Source: Marisa cornuarietis (taxonomy: Eukaryota > Mollusca > Gastropoda > Architaenioglossa > Ampullariidae). From it: a stretch of DNA of 64,000 nt. Positions 12,088-23,955 of the stretch are shown here, in pieces (positions within the stretch are counted from its first letter, which is position 1; each line of letters begins with the position of its first letter). The position numbers and the translations under genes were made by a program. The notes beneath the pieces are model-generated. The model had not been told where the DNA came from, searched no databases, and was given only the letters and a program-made list of their open reading frames with translations. The stretch is from the NCBI GenBank assembly GCA_004794655.1, contig SMMW01000061.1, forward strand, positions 186,001 through 250,000, given 5' to 3'.

Positions 12088-15000
12088 ATGGAGGCTGTCA
12101 CAGCACTGAAAAACATGGGCCTACTACCAGACCTTGGCAGTGATGAGAAAGGACACAATAAGTTGTTACAGCAGGCCCAACAGGTGTGGAACATGCTGGA
12201 TGACCTGGCAGACAATGACCCCCAGGGATACCAACGTTTTATCCAGAAACAGACGGCAGACTACAAAGAGATGACTGCACCACCTCAGCCACACATGTGT
12301 GTCAAGACTCATTTCCAGGTCATGAAGTTATATATAAGTATAAAAATTAATACATGATATGTGTGTGTGAAGATTCATTTCCAGGTCTTGAAGGGATAAA
12401 TATTCAAATTATTATAATTGTCTTGATGATACCTAGGAATGTTGTGAATACCTATTGTATTTAAAAGTCAGGAAAGAAGTTTCACTGAAAACTGTCATGT
12501 CTCACAACTTAATGAGCATACAGGGACTGTCAAAACATGGATGGTTCAACAAACACACTCATGCCTGACTATTGCACGTTCTTTCAACACAAAACGAAAC
12601 AATTGCCTGAGGCTACCAGATCATGATTTTTTCAGTTGTTGTGATTTCAGGACTTCACAACACAGTAGAAACAAATCATAACAGGCACCTTGACATGGGG
12701 TACTGAAATGAACAAAATAACCCCTTGTTACCCAATAGCTTCTACTCTCAAATAACAGAAATCAGACTCAAATATCTACTAATTCTTGACTTACATATAT
12801 CAGTCTCCAAGTTCGGTCCCTTATTTATCGATATTATCCGTATGTACCTCACACAATCATACACTTTCTAAGAATCCTCATGGTCCTTCGTCAAAATATC
12901 AGTCTTAGATAACAATACTTGCAGATCAGCATCAAACTACCTTAGAGTTGTCGTCTTTCTCCCATCCGTCAAACTAGAATCCAAACACCGTGTAGGACAT
13001 TTACAATCCAGGTGAATTAGTGAATCCTTCCCTGAGGGGGAAACACTTTTAATCGCTCTGAGTTACACAGCGACTGACCATCCTCAGAATGAGGTGCACA
13101 CTGGCTGTGTCGGGAAGATTGTTCAAGGGGGTCACAGCAGAGGCTCTGCCGCAGTGATCTCATGGGGCTGAAGATGCTCCACTGGCCTGTTAGCGAACCT
13201 TTGACAGACCAGCTGTTCTAGTGTCTTGTGGTGCTAATCCAAGCAATGCTGGGTGCCAGATCAAAGGCAATTGGAGAATGTAGTCCTGGGAGGTTATTAG
13301 ATCAATTAGATCAGCCCAAACCAAAAAAACTTGTGACTCGAATTTCCACTGTATTACTGTTCTTAACCGAAATTATCTACTCCTTCAGCGATCATTAATA
13401 GCATATTTGCCTTTTCATATGGCTGCATTGATGTAATATTTATCCATTATACAGCTTTTTCTCATGTGTCAGTGTTACAAAATTCCGAGACTTACATGAG
13501 TTCTAACACATTTAGACAAAGCAACAATAGAACATGATACCATACCTCGTTTCAGCGAGGTTAATCAAACAAAAGGGGTCACTACTGTGCCGCACAAAGA
13601 GTTGATCGCTATCACCCTGCTACAATATAATACACCAATCCCAGCTAGGTCAGATGTAGATGCCGTGACTTCGGCACGTCTTTCTCCTACAGTACTCTGG
13701 ACCTGAGTGAGTTTTCTACCCAGTTCCAGCCAACCATTTATTTCTGACTGAGGTTCAACAACTTATCCACTTGCAGTTAACCCTTTTGGTCCTATCCCGC
13801 TTACACATTCTCACACTGATTTTCCCTATATAACAGAACCCAGATGTCATGAATCCCCATAAAATATCAAGAAAACAGGATGGCACAGACTGGTCCATGA
13901 CAGGGACAAACAGACATACTGTGTTTAGAAGCTAGTCCAGAAGGAAGACAGGTTGGTCTGTATGCCTGGAGTGGCACACATATCCTTTCTTATGCTTTTG
14001 TATTTTATTCAGCCTAAAATAAATTATTCTTTTGAGGGGTTGGTGGCAAGCAGCAATCTCATTAAGGAATCACAAATTTATTGCTGTTCTGTAGACAAGT
14101 TTAAAGGAATGTGAAGACCAGTATAGTTACCAGTAAAAATTTTTATTTCAAAAAGATGCCAGTATGTGTTACAGTACAGGTACCAGCCATTTGTCACAGT
14201 ACAGGTACCAATCATCTGTTACAGTGCACATACAAATCATCTGTTATAGTACACATGCCAATAATCTGTTATAGTACATACATGTACCAATCATCTGTTA
14301 AAGTACACATGCCAACCATCCCCAGTTCAGGGGTCCACACTGTACTGTATATGTATATATCCACCATTACTCTGTGGAAGTGGATCACCTAACACTGACA
14401 AATAAACTGTAAAATATCAGGCAGGGGATGCTGTGTATGTCAACATCATGTCCTGGGCAAGAATTCCAGCACCAAAGTCACAACATGACAACATTCCGCT
14501 CTTTGCAGCTCCAGTAATACATGACAATAAAGGAGAAAGAAAAGGTATGGCTTAATTATATTGTAAGTGTAATTATATTCTTATGACAATTATTATTTTA
14601 CTTTTTTGTAAAACAAAATGTTTTTCAGTGATTAGACCTCATCATTTGATATGCATCTTGATACATTTCTAAATATCTGTCAGGCAGTCTGCCAGTTAGG
14701 ATGTAGATACTATCTGAAAGCCACTGTGCCTGTGAGAGTACAGACACCAAATATCTGCTAGGGCAAGTGTAGACACTAAGTATCTGCTATAAACTTTTAG
14801 CAAGATCTTGACACTATGAATGCCAGGCAGTGTGTGCCAAATATGCCTAGATACTCAAGCTGTTTATTTATCAAGACTGCTAATGAACTGTTGTAAGATG
14901 TATAGTATACTGACATTTTGACTGTTCACTTACAGCACTAGGATATCACAATAGTGTTATACAGCTCTAGACTGGCTGCATTTTTAAAACCGTTTTTCTT

Positions 15001-18000
15001 TCCAATTTGCCAAATAGTAACCATATTCTAGCTTATGTAATTGGTCGGGTATGAAATAAATTATGAACTCAATACCTGACTGAAATAGTAACTGTATTCT
15101 AATGTAAGTGATCTCATATTAAATAAACTCTGAACCCTAACCCTGAATGAATTATGCATCCTGGAGCAAATGTTGACATAAACATCAAGAATCAAGTGTT
15201 GACAAACTTTAAGGATCGAGTGTTGATGAGCATTCAGGACAAGTGTTGACAAAGACATCCAGGATCAAGTGTTGTTGACAAAAATAAACAAAAGTGCATT
15301 GTGTGTCTTTCTCAGCACCATCTACAGAGTTTTAAGGTGTCTCTTGCCCATAATCACTCTTGTTACATAGTCTGAATCTTAAAATATAAAGCACAGTTAA
15401 AATCACATGCCTTTTACCATAGTTTGAATGTCACAAGTCATTACAAAATTATCAAGAAAATGGACAGTAAATCAGAAACATATATTGGCAACTGTCAAAA
15501 TAACTAGCATCATACTGAGTGGCATACAACGTATAACATATTATCACATTTTATGTTTCTCAGAAATAACAACAGTTTCCATAACAACAAACCCAGAAGT
15601 ACTGAAAGACTGTGCCAAGGATAGATCCCAGATGACCATGTTTATTCACCTGGTGCTTGAGTATCTTGAACATCTGTGTCATCACCCAGTGACTCGACAT
15701 TTTGAGGTTCTGCCTGCTGACTCACCTTTCAAAGGGGATCTACAGGCAGTTCAGAATTGTTTTCTTCAAGCACTACACAAATCTCTTGAGAAGAGAGACA
15801 ACCATGGTAAAGTGGACGACGGCAAGGGGAGAGAGAGTGAAGACTCTGTTCTAACACAGCTGTCAAAGATCACTGCATGTGCAGATGGTGCCAGCAACGT
15901 GCAAAAGTTGACACCCACAGAACTCAACACTAATACAAATAAGAAGGTACTGATTGAGGAGATAGAAGTTACTGAGAAACTAATCACTCCCAAATATGAC
16001 CTACACATTTGCCAAGCAACAAAGACCTTAGTCTTGACCATTCATCTGCCACAGGTGACATCAGTGTCACAGTGTCTACTGGACATTTCTCAGGTGAGAG
16101 GAGCAGGAAATACTGAGTTGACCAGCACGTTCAGATAGCAATAATTTTACAATAATAACTCGACATTTTACATTAATAACTGGGCATTTTTTAGACTAAG
16201 TTAGTGGCAGTATTAAACACAGGAAAATCTCGATCAGTATTTTTATTCAGATTGTAATATTGCTTAACACTTTACAGTTGAAAGTTTCTTCCTCATCCAC
16301 TGAGTACTTGTAGTTTTGACTATACCTGTTCAACTAACCTGTAAAGAACTAAGACATTATGTCCTGCTGTGAAAATTCTTACATGCACTGCCATTAAATG
16401 GCTGCTGATGTCAGATGAAACTCTTTGATGAAACAATCAATCAATCAATCCTCTTTGTGCTATTTGCACATAAGGCCTCAACCAGAGCCCGCCACTGATG
16501 ACGATCGGCTGAAACCCGCTCCAGGCGACCAAACAGTTACCTGGTGTGTTTCATTACCTTCGCCATCCGTAATGAGTACTCTGGTTTTGGTTTCTGTAAC
16601 GGGTATTTTTTTTTACATGGTGGGGTTGTTAGCCCTACCACAACCTAATTTACCTCTAGGTGAGGTGTCCACCTTAGTCGCCTCTTACGACATGCCTGGC
16701 TGGACAGCAGGGACCCTATTCTTACAATGCTCGCTAAGCAAGCATACCCCGGGGTTCCACTTTGATGAAACATAATAATGCTGTCAGTAAATTGAAGGAG
16801 TCGAGATGTCTTGACCTGACATGATGTCTTGACGTCTTCATGCATGCATGTCATGATGTGCTAGCAACAGACACTAGAACAGTGGGAGACACAGGAACTT
16901 GTTTAGCATCATAGGTACAACACATTGTTAACAGTCACAAGCACTTGTTTAGCATCATAGGTACAACACATTGTTAATAGACACACGCACTTGTTCAGCA
17001 TCATAGGTACAACACATTGTTAACAGACACAAACACTTGTTTAGCATCATAGATACAACACATTGTTAACAGACACAAACACTTGTTTAGCATCATAGAT
17101 ACAACACATTGTTAACAGACACAAACACTTGTTTAGCATCATAGATAGAACACATTGTTAACAGACACACACACACTTGTTTAGCATCATAGATAGAACA
17201 CATTGTTAACAGACACAAGCACTTGTTCAGCATCATAGGTACAACACATTGTTATAGCACCTACAGGCAGATATGCTTCAGGGTTACAAGACATAAAGGC
17301 AGGTACAATACAATGATATAGCGTGTAAAGACAGGTGCAGTACAGTGTTACAGTAGACACCAACAGCTAGAATAGAGTGGTATAGTAGACACCAACAGCT
17401 ATAATAGAGTAGACACCAACAGCTAGAATAGTGTTATAGTAGACACCAACAGCTAGAATAGAGTGGTATAGTAGACACCAACAGCTATAATATAGTAGAC
17501 ACCAACAGCTAGAATAGAGTGTTATAGTAGACACCAACAGCTAGAATAGAGTGTTATAGTAGACACCAACAGCTAGAATAGAGTGTTATAGCAGACACCA
17601 ACAGCTATAATATAGTAGACACCAACAGCTATAATATAGTAGATGCCAACAGCTAGAATAGAGTGTTATAGTAGACACCAACAGCTATAATATAGTGTTA
17701 TAGTAGATACCAACAGCTATGATATAGTAGACACCAACAGCTAGAATAGAGTAGACACCAACAGCTAGAATAGAGTGTTATAGTAGACACCAACAGCTAT
17801 AATATAGTAGACACCAACAGCTAGAATAGAGTGTTATAGTAGACACCAACAGCTAGAATAGAGTAGACACCAACAGCTAGAATAGAGTGGTATAGTAGAC
17901 ACCAACAGCTAGAATAGAGTGTTATAGTATACACCAACAGCTAGAATAGAGTGTTATAGCAGACACCAACAGCTATAATATAGTAAACACCAACAGCTAG

Positions 18001-19262
18001 AATAGAGTGTTATCGTAGACACCAACAGCTATAATATAGTAGACACCACCAGCTAGAATAGAGTGTTATAGTAGACACCAACAGCTATAATATAGTAGAC
18101 ACCAACAGCTAGAATAGAGTGTTATAGTAGACACCAACAGCTAGAATAGAGTAGACACCAACAGCTAGAATAGAGTGGTATAGTAGACACCAACAGCTAG
18201 AATAGAGTGTTATAGTAGACACCAACAGCTAGAATAGAGTGTTATAGTAGACACCAACAGCTAGAATAGAGTGTTATAGCAGACACCAACAGCTATAATA
18301 TAGTAAACACCAACAGCTAGAATAGAGTGTTATCGTAGACACCAACAGTTATAATATAGTAGACACCACCAGCTAGAATAGAGTGTTATAGTAGACACCA
18401 ACAGCTATAATATAGTAGACACCAACAGCTATAATATAGTAGACGCCAACAGCTAGAATAGAGTGTTATAGTAGACACCAACAGCTATAATATAGTGTTA
18501 TAGTAGACACCAACAGCTATAATATAGTAGACACCAACAGCTAGAATAGAGTGTTATAGTAGACACCAACAGCTATAATATAGTAGACACCAACAGCATA
18601 ATAGAGAGTGTTATAGTAGACACCAACAGCTATAATATAGTAGACACCACCAGCTATAATAGAGTGTTATAGTAGACACCAACAGCTATAATATAGTAGA
18701 CACCAACAGCTAGAATAGAGTGTTATAGTAGACACCAACAGCTATAATATAGTAGACACCAACAGCTATAATAGAGTGTTATAGTAGACACCAACAGCTA
18801 TAATATAGTAGACACCACCAGCTATAATAGAGTGTTATAGTAGACAAGACTACCAATCAGTGTAATAGTGATTACTGTGTCAGTGAGTGAGCTGACATTA
18901 GCAGCTGTCAGGAAACTAATGTCATTATGGTATTGATCATGCACTACAGACTGACAAGACTACCAATCAGGGTAATAGTTATTACTGTGTCAGGGAGTGA
19001 GCACTACACACTGACACCAGTACCAGTTAAGGTAGCATGTCTTACTCGTATCACTGAGCTCTACACCTTGAGTGGAGGCATAACACACCAACGGGTTTTT
19101 GTTTTGCAGGATGATGTGAAGTTGCTGGTGTCAGACAAGTGCCACCTGATTGTTACCTTTCCTGCTGTTGTCGATGACAGCAAAGCACTTGCTCGTTTCA
19201 GCAAGAAGTTATCAACACTGACTCTGCATGTGCCAGTTGTAGCAGAGAAAAATATCACCTGA
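12088..19262 (+). CDS. PIH1D2: PIH1 domain-containing protein 2, 4 coding exons
   Basis: Coding exons are 12088-12318, 14421-14544, 15564-16093 and 19110-19262 (phases 0, 1, 0), all GT-AG, giving 345 aa (human about 315). Exon 1 has NMLDDLADNDPQGYQRFIQK, the PIH1 N-terminus. Exon 2 has VNIMSWARIPAP, the conserved core. Exon 3 opens ITTVSITTNPEVLKDCAKD and ends in a CS-like beta sandwich that exon 4 completes (VSDKCHLIVTFPA, LTLHVPVV). PIH1 proteins are HSP90 co-chaperone adaptors; PIH1D2 is known from the RUVBL1/2-SPAG1 (R2SP) complex and the family serves axonemal dynein assembly. The ATG is the first in the exon and follows an acceptor-like CAG. A 1.5-kb minisatellite fills much of intron 3, and exon 1's donor is duplicated in intron 1. 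Confidence 0.93.
12319..14420. other. PIH1D2 intron 1
   Basis: A second copy of the exon 1 donor segment lies at about 12353-12395 (see findings). A degenerate repeat of about 28 bp occupies 14160-14330 (CATCTGTTATAGTACACATG-like). I see no other element or gene in it. Confidence 0.6.
14160..14330. repeat. Degenerate 28-bp repeat in PIH1D2 intron 1
   Basis: Five to six diverged copies of an ATCTGTTACAGTACAGGTACCA-like unit (about 28 bp), ending about 90 bp before exon 2. Confidence 0.7.
16893..17257. repeat. 46-bp minisatellite in PIH1D2 intron 3
   Basis: About eight copies of a 46-bp unit (ACTTGTTTAGCATCATAGAT then ACAACACATTGTTAACAGAC). Copies are nearly identical, differing mainly at GGT/GAT and by a CA expansion. 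Confidence 0.9.
17325..18845. repeat. Large composite minisatellite in PIH1D2 intron 3
   Basis: About 1.5 kb built from two alternating forms. One is of about 24 bp (AGACACCAACAGCTATAATA + TAGT) and one of about 32 bp (AGACACCAACAGCTAGAATA + GAGTGTTATAGT). Shared private variants, such as TATAGCAGACACC then TAGTAAACACC then TTATCGTAGAC, recur about 320 bp apart (near 17955 and 18275), so blocks of several units were duplicated together. Confidence 0.92.
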
Positions 19263-19659
19263 CCATATTACTGTTGTGCCAAAAACTTTACACACGAACC
19301 CAATACATAAGTGACATCATATAACTGTGTGGTTTTATTTTACTGTCTATGTAGCAAGTGTTCCTTTTTAGCGATTGATCCAAAATGTTTTGATGCCGAG
19401 CTGTCACAGCAAGCTTCATGCACAGTAACGGCAGGCCTGAGATGGCTGACACTGTGCATCTGTGTGTCTCTAAGCTTACAATGACCATTACTTGATGCTT
19501 TGACAAGACTTGTGTTGGTGGAACAATATTTGTATCTGCAAAAGTTAGGCTCTGGTCGAGCTAAAGATTCTGAGTTGAGATTCCATAAAAAAAAATCATA
19601 ATCACTTTCAGCTACTTTACCAGACAGAAATTAATTGACAGATTGAAGAATCCGTGCAA

Positions 19660-19812
19660 TGGTAAGGCTGTAGATGACATCTGTGGTGATGGTAAGGCTG
19701 TAGATGACATCTGTGGTGATGGTAAGGCTGTAGATGACATCTGTGGTGATGATAAGGCTGTAGATGACATCTGTGGTGATGATAAGGCTGTAGATGACAT
19801 CTGTGCTGATGG
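19660..19812. repeat. 30-bp minisatellite in PIH1D2 3' UTR
   Basis: Five copies of GGTAAGGCTGTAGATGACAT + CTGTGGTGAT. It lies between the PIH1D2 stop and the likely poly(A) signal, so it is probably transcribed. Being a multiple of three it is open in several frames; I do not call a protein. Confidence 0.9.
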
Positions 19813-19856
19813 TATTCACCTTCTCAACATGAACAGCTACACTAACCAGGAAACAA

Positions 19857-19862
19857 AATAAA
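19857..19862 (+). promoter_or_regulatory. Candidate PIH1D2 poly(A) signal
   Basis: AATAAA lies 595 bp after the PIH1D2 stop codon and before the next LINE fragment. It is the first canonical signal I see downstream. Confidence 0.5.
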
Positions 19863-20059
19863 CTCTTTGCTTTGAGAACAGCTTCCATTATTATGTTATG
19901 TCTGTATGTTTTTATTTTTCTTGTAAAATACTTTGAGCTGGGCTAGGATTAGTGTTGGTATATCGCTTGTTGCAGACCTCTTCTTTATTTGTTTAAAACT
20001 TTTTTAAGAAGTTCATTTGTCAAATTCAGAACTGATTCTTTGTTTAATGTTTTTAGAGG

Positions 20060-20575
20060 TAACTATAACAATTTCACAGCCAGACAATTCTGCTCTTCTT
20101 CTGATGACCGTATCCTCACTGTTCCTGTCACCAGAACAACAACCTATGGTCACAGGACTTTTGGCTACTGTGCTGCAAAACAATGGAACTCTCTCCCTTT
20201 CCATATCCGCCATCTTCCTACAACTGAATCCTTCAAATCTGCACTGAAAACGCACCTCTTCCTTGAGTATTACTCCTAACACAGTCCACAATTCTCCTCC
20301 TTCTTACCCTCCCCCCTTCTGCTCTTGCTACTTGTCTCCCCATCTTTCTCTATAGAATCACTTTATTCTCTGTTACTGTTACTTGGTGTCTTTTTGTGTT
20401 TTCTATCTTTGTTTTCTGTTTGTCGTCAGTATTGTTGTTCATTCTTCCGTCCCTCGTGTTCTATCCTTGTAGTCCACGTCTCTTTCTCGTTTTAAGCGCT
20501 AAGAGCATGCTCTCTATGAGTGTCAATATGTGCTATACAAATCTTCATTTATTATTATCATTACTATTGCAAGGT
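20060..20575 (+). mobile_element. L2/CR1-like LINE 3' fragment (copy B)
   Basis: The same family as 8088-8690. The last 60 or so ORF2 codons (RILTVPVTRTTTYGHRTFGY, FKSALKTHLFLEYYS, stop) are intact, followed by a near-identical 3' UTR and an ATT-type tail at about 20548-20570. 5'-truncated. Confidence 0.85.
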
Positions 20576-20756
20576 GCACAAAACTTAGCTCTGACCTAAA
20601 GGCAAATGAAATACTTTCATTATTCACACTTGGTATGACAATACAGCTTTCTTAATATGCAAGGGCAATTAGATTTATAAGTGATATTTATAGGTACTCA
20701 TGTGCTAGCAGTATAAGTGCTTACATATACATGTTGACTAGCGTGAATTCATTTCT

Positions 20757-20761
<5 letters not shown>

Positions 20762-20804
<43 letters not shown>
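20762..20804. repeat. (GT)n microsatellite
   Basis: About 21 GT dinucleotides just 5' of the Rex1-like element. Confidence 0.95.
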
Positions 20805-20807
<3 letters not shown>

Positions 20808-22167
20808 AAATGGTAAGTCCAGCGAGACATTGCATTCAAAGTGCACTGCTCTGAACTTGTGGTGTGCATAGTAGAATGCACATAATTAAGTTTGTTGCCT
20901 AAAGAAATAGTTCTACGTTTACCATCGCTTGGAGCATCATATCACAACAGTATTCACCTGGTGCCGGTGTATAAGACAGTGTGTCGACGATTTACACCTG
21001 TGGTGAAGACAGTAAAGTGCTGGACAGAAGAGAGCATCCCCCGCCTGCAGGGCTGCTTCGATTGCACAGACTGGCAGGTTTTCTATAAGTCCAGTGACAA
21101 TCTAGATGACTTGGCTGATGTTGTTTCTTCCTACATCACTTTCTGTGCTGACAGTCATACCCTCCAAGGAAAATGACATCTTTCCTAATAATAAACCCTG
21201 GGTGGCAAAAGAACTGAAATCTGTAATAAATAATAAGAAGCGTGTATTTTATACGGGAACTGTTCATGACCAAAAAGTAGCGAACATGGAGGTGTGGGAT
21301 GATATTAGGGAGACTAAGAGTAGGTACACAGATAAAGTTGAGCTACAGTTCAGTAGTGGCGACCTCAGGGCAGCATGGCCTGGTATTAAGATTATGTCCT
21401 CTGTCAGTCGCAAGGAAAACGCTCTAAAAAACCAGTGGCACTTGTAGGCGTTGATGAGTGTGATCTTCCCAACCTGCTTAATTCTTGTTATGCCCGCTTT
21501 GAGAAACTTGACTTCTCTCTCAATGTTTCCACACTACAACAGTCTCTGGTCCCTGAGCATGGGTTGGTGATTGCCCAGTCCTCTGTCAAAGATCTCAGCT
21601 GTCTGTAGATTCTGGTCACATTCCTGATATTTGGGAACTTTCACACATTGTGCCTGTTCCAACAATCACTAGGCCCAGTCAACCCAACGACTTCAGACCA
21701 GTGGCTCTTACCTCACTCATCATGAAAATCGTAAGAAGCGAGGTTATTACTGCTGTTGATCAACATCTTGACATGCTGCAGTTTGCCTATAGACCTGGAA
21801 GAGGTGTCGATGATGCTGAGTTGTTTATACTAAATACTCTGTACAAACATCTGGAGAAACCTAAAGCTCATGCCAGGCTTCTCTTTGCTGATTTTCTTCT
21901 GCCTTTAACACTGTACAGCCTCACTTGTTAGCGGAGAGTCTAGTCTCAGACTCCATCTCTCCCACCAACTAACTCTCTGGATTCTGGACTTTTTAACAGA
22001 CAGCAGAGAGTTTCTGTTAACGGTCTTCTTCAGACCCTGTTGTCTCCTGTACAGGTTCCCCTCAAGGCTGCTGTTTGTCTCCACTACTGTTCACACTCTA
22101 TACTAACAGCTGTAGAAGCACTACTGATAGGAGCTTTCTGATAAAATTTGCTGATGACTCTGCCCTC

Positions 22168-22710
22168 CTGTCACTTCTGTATGATAATGAACATGTTCAC
22201 AATGGCGTCCTGTCACTTCTGTATGATAATGAACATATTCACAGTGGCGTCCTGTCACTTCTGTATGATGATGAACATGTTCACAATGGCGTCCTGTCAC
22301 TTCTGTATGATGATGAACATGTTCACAGTGGCGTCCTGTCACTTCTGTATGATGATGAACATGTTCACAGTGGCGTCCTGTCACTTCTGTATGATGATGA
22401 ACATGTTCACAGTGGCGTCCTGTCACTTCTGTATGATGATGAACATGTTCACAGTGGCGTCCTGTCACTTCTGTATGATGATGAACATGTTCACAATGGC
22501 GTCCTGTTACTTCTGTATGATGATGAACATGTTCACAGTGGCGTCCTGTCACTTCTGTATGATGATGAACATGTTCACAGTGGCGTCCTGTCACTTCTGT
22601 ATGATCATGAACATGTTCACAGTGGCGTCATGTCACTTCTGTATGATCACGAACATGTTCACAGTGGCGTCCTGTCACTTCTGTATGATCATGAACATGT
22701 TCACAGTGGC
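22168..22710 (+). repeat. 42-bp in-frame expansion inside the RT palm
   Basis: Thirteen copies of a 42-bp unit coding for LLYDDEHVHSGVLS lie directly after the catalytic FADD motif of the Rex1-like RT. All copies are in frame and free of stops, so the frame stays open across the whole array (the longest open frame here is 329 codons). Copies differ at N/D/H and S/N positions. Confidence 0.93.
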
Positions 22711-23173
22711 GCTCTTCCTGACTTTGTCCGCTGGTGTGACGAACACTTCCTTGTCTTGAATGCCTCACAGACTAAGGAAATAATCTTCGACTTTCGGATG
22801 AACAAGCCTGAGACAGTCATCAGTACTATTCATGATGATGCCATCGAGGTAGTCGACTCTTACAAATATTTATGTACCATCTTCGACAACAACATTGACA
22901 TCAACACTGACATGATCCTCCGTAAGAGTCAACAACGCCTGCACCTCCTACGGAAACTCAAATCTTTCTCTGTCATCTCTGTCATCCTCACTCGGTTCTA
23001 TCAGTCCTCCATTGAAAGTCTCATCACTTTTCTGTCATCTCCTGGTTCCACAACCTCTCCCTAGGGAACAGGAATAGTCTTGTCTCCCTTGTTAACATCT
23101 GTTCCAAGATGACCGGAATCAGGCAGAGGGACTTGGCAGCTTTCTGTCATCAGCAAATCCTTAGGATGGCATC

Positions 23174-23573
23174 TCGTATCCTCTCTATTTCTGATCATGT
23201 AATGACATGTGAGTTGTCACTCTTGTCATCCTCTCTATTTCTGATCATGTGTTGACACGTAAGTTCTCACGCTTGTCATCCTCTCTATTTCTGATCATGT
23301 GTTGACATATGAGTTGTCACTCTTGTCATCCTCTCTATTTCTGATCATGTGTTGACATGTGAGTTGTCACTCTTGTCATCCTCTCTATTTCTGATCATGT
23401 GATGACATGTGAGTTCTCACTCTTGTCATCCTCTCTATTTCTGATCATGTGATGACATGTGAGTTCTCACTCGTCATCCTCTCTATTTCTGATCATGTGT
23501 TGACATGTGAGTTCTCACTCTTGTCATCCTCTCTATTTCTGATCATGTGATGACATGTGAGTTTTCACTCTTG
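23174..23573 (+). repeat. 50-bp expansion near the 3' end of the RT ORF
   Basis: About eight copies of a 50-bp unit (TCATCCTCTCTATTTCTGAT + CATGTGTTGACATGTGAGTT + CTCACTCTTG). It amplifies the codons for a SISDHVMTCEFSLL-like segment that precedes the terminal RSGCRYPMPV block of the same element. Fifty is not a multiple of three, so this array breaks the frame. Confidence 0.9.
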
Positions 23574-23955
23574 CGGTCTGGCTGTAGGTACCCGATGCCT
23601 GTTTGCAAAACCAATCGCCACCGCAACTCATTCATTCCGCGCGCTATTCTATTCAATTCTACTGGCCCTAAACTTGTACTAGCCTGAGGTGACCTAAGGT
23701 CACCATCTGTATCTACTGTTGCTGAGAATGTGTGTGTGTGTGTGCGCGCGAGAGAGAGAAGAAAAAAATTATTTTAACATGTATATATTATCTCCTTTTA
23801 TATCATGTATATGTATGTGTTATCTCTTTTATATCATGTATATGTATGTGTTATCTATTTTATATCATGTCTGTATTACTGCTAGTGCGAGCAATATCTG
23901 GGATTGCCCTTGTGATCAATAAAGTGGTATTGTATTGTATCTTATTGTATTGTAT

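Larger units (their letters stand above)
20890..23950 (+). mobile_element. Rex1-like non-LTR retrotransposon, degraded, with internal tandem expansions
   Basis: A sequence of plus-strand pieces reads as a CR1/Rex1-type ORF2. It has PNNKPWVAKELKSVINNKK (20.9-21.4 kb), DFRPVALTSLIMKIVRSE and LQFAYRPGRGVDDAELFILN (21.65-21.9 kb), then LSPLLFTLYTN and the catalytic KFADDSALL (22.08-22.17 kb). After that come a 13-copy repeat, FLVLNASQTKEIIFDFRMNK, and QQRLHLLRKLKSFSV. The C-terminal block, RYPMPVCKTNRHRNSFIPRA, is at 23.58-23.65 kb. Stops and frameshifts separate the pieces. An AATAAA at 23919-23924 is followed by a (GTATT)n-like tail to about 23955. The element is dead, but its two tandem expansions are unusual. 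Confidence 0.8.
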
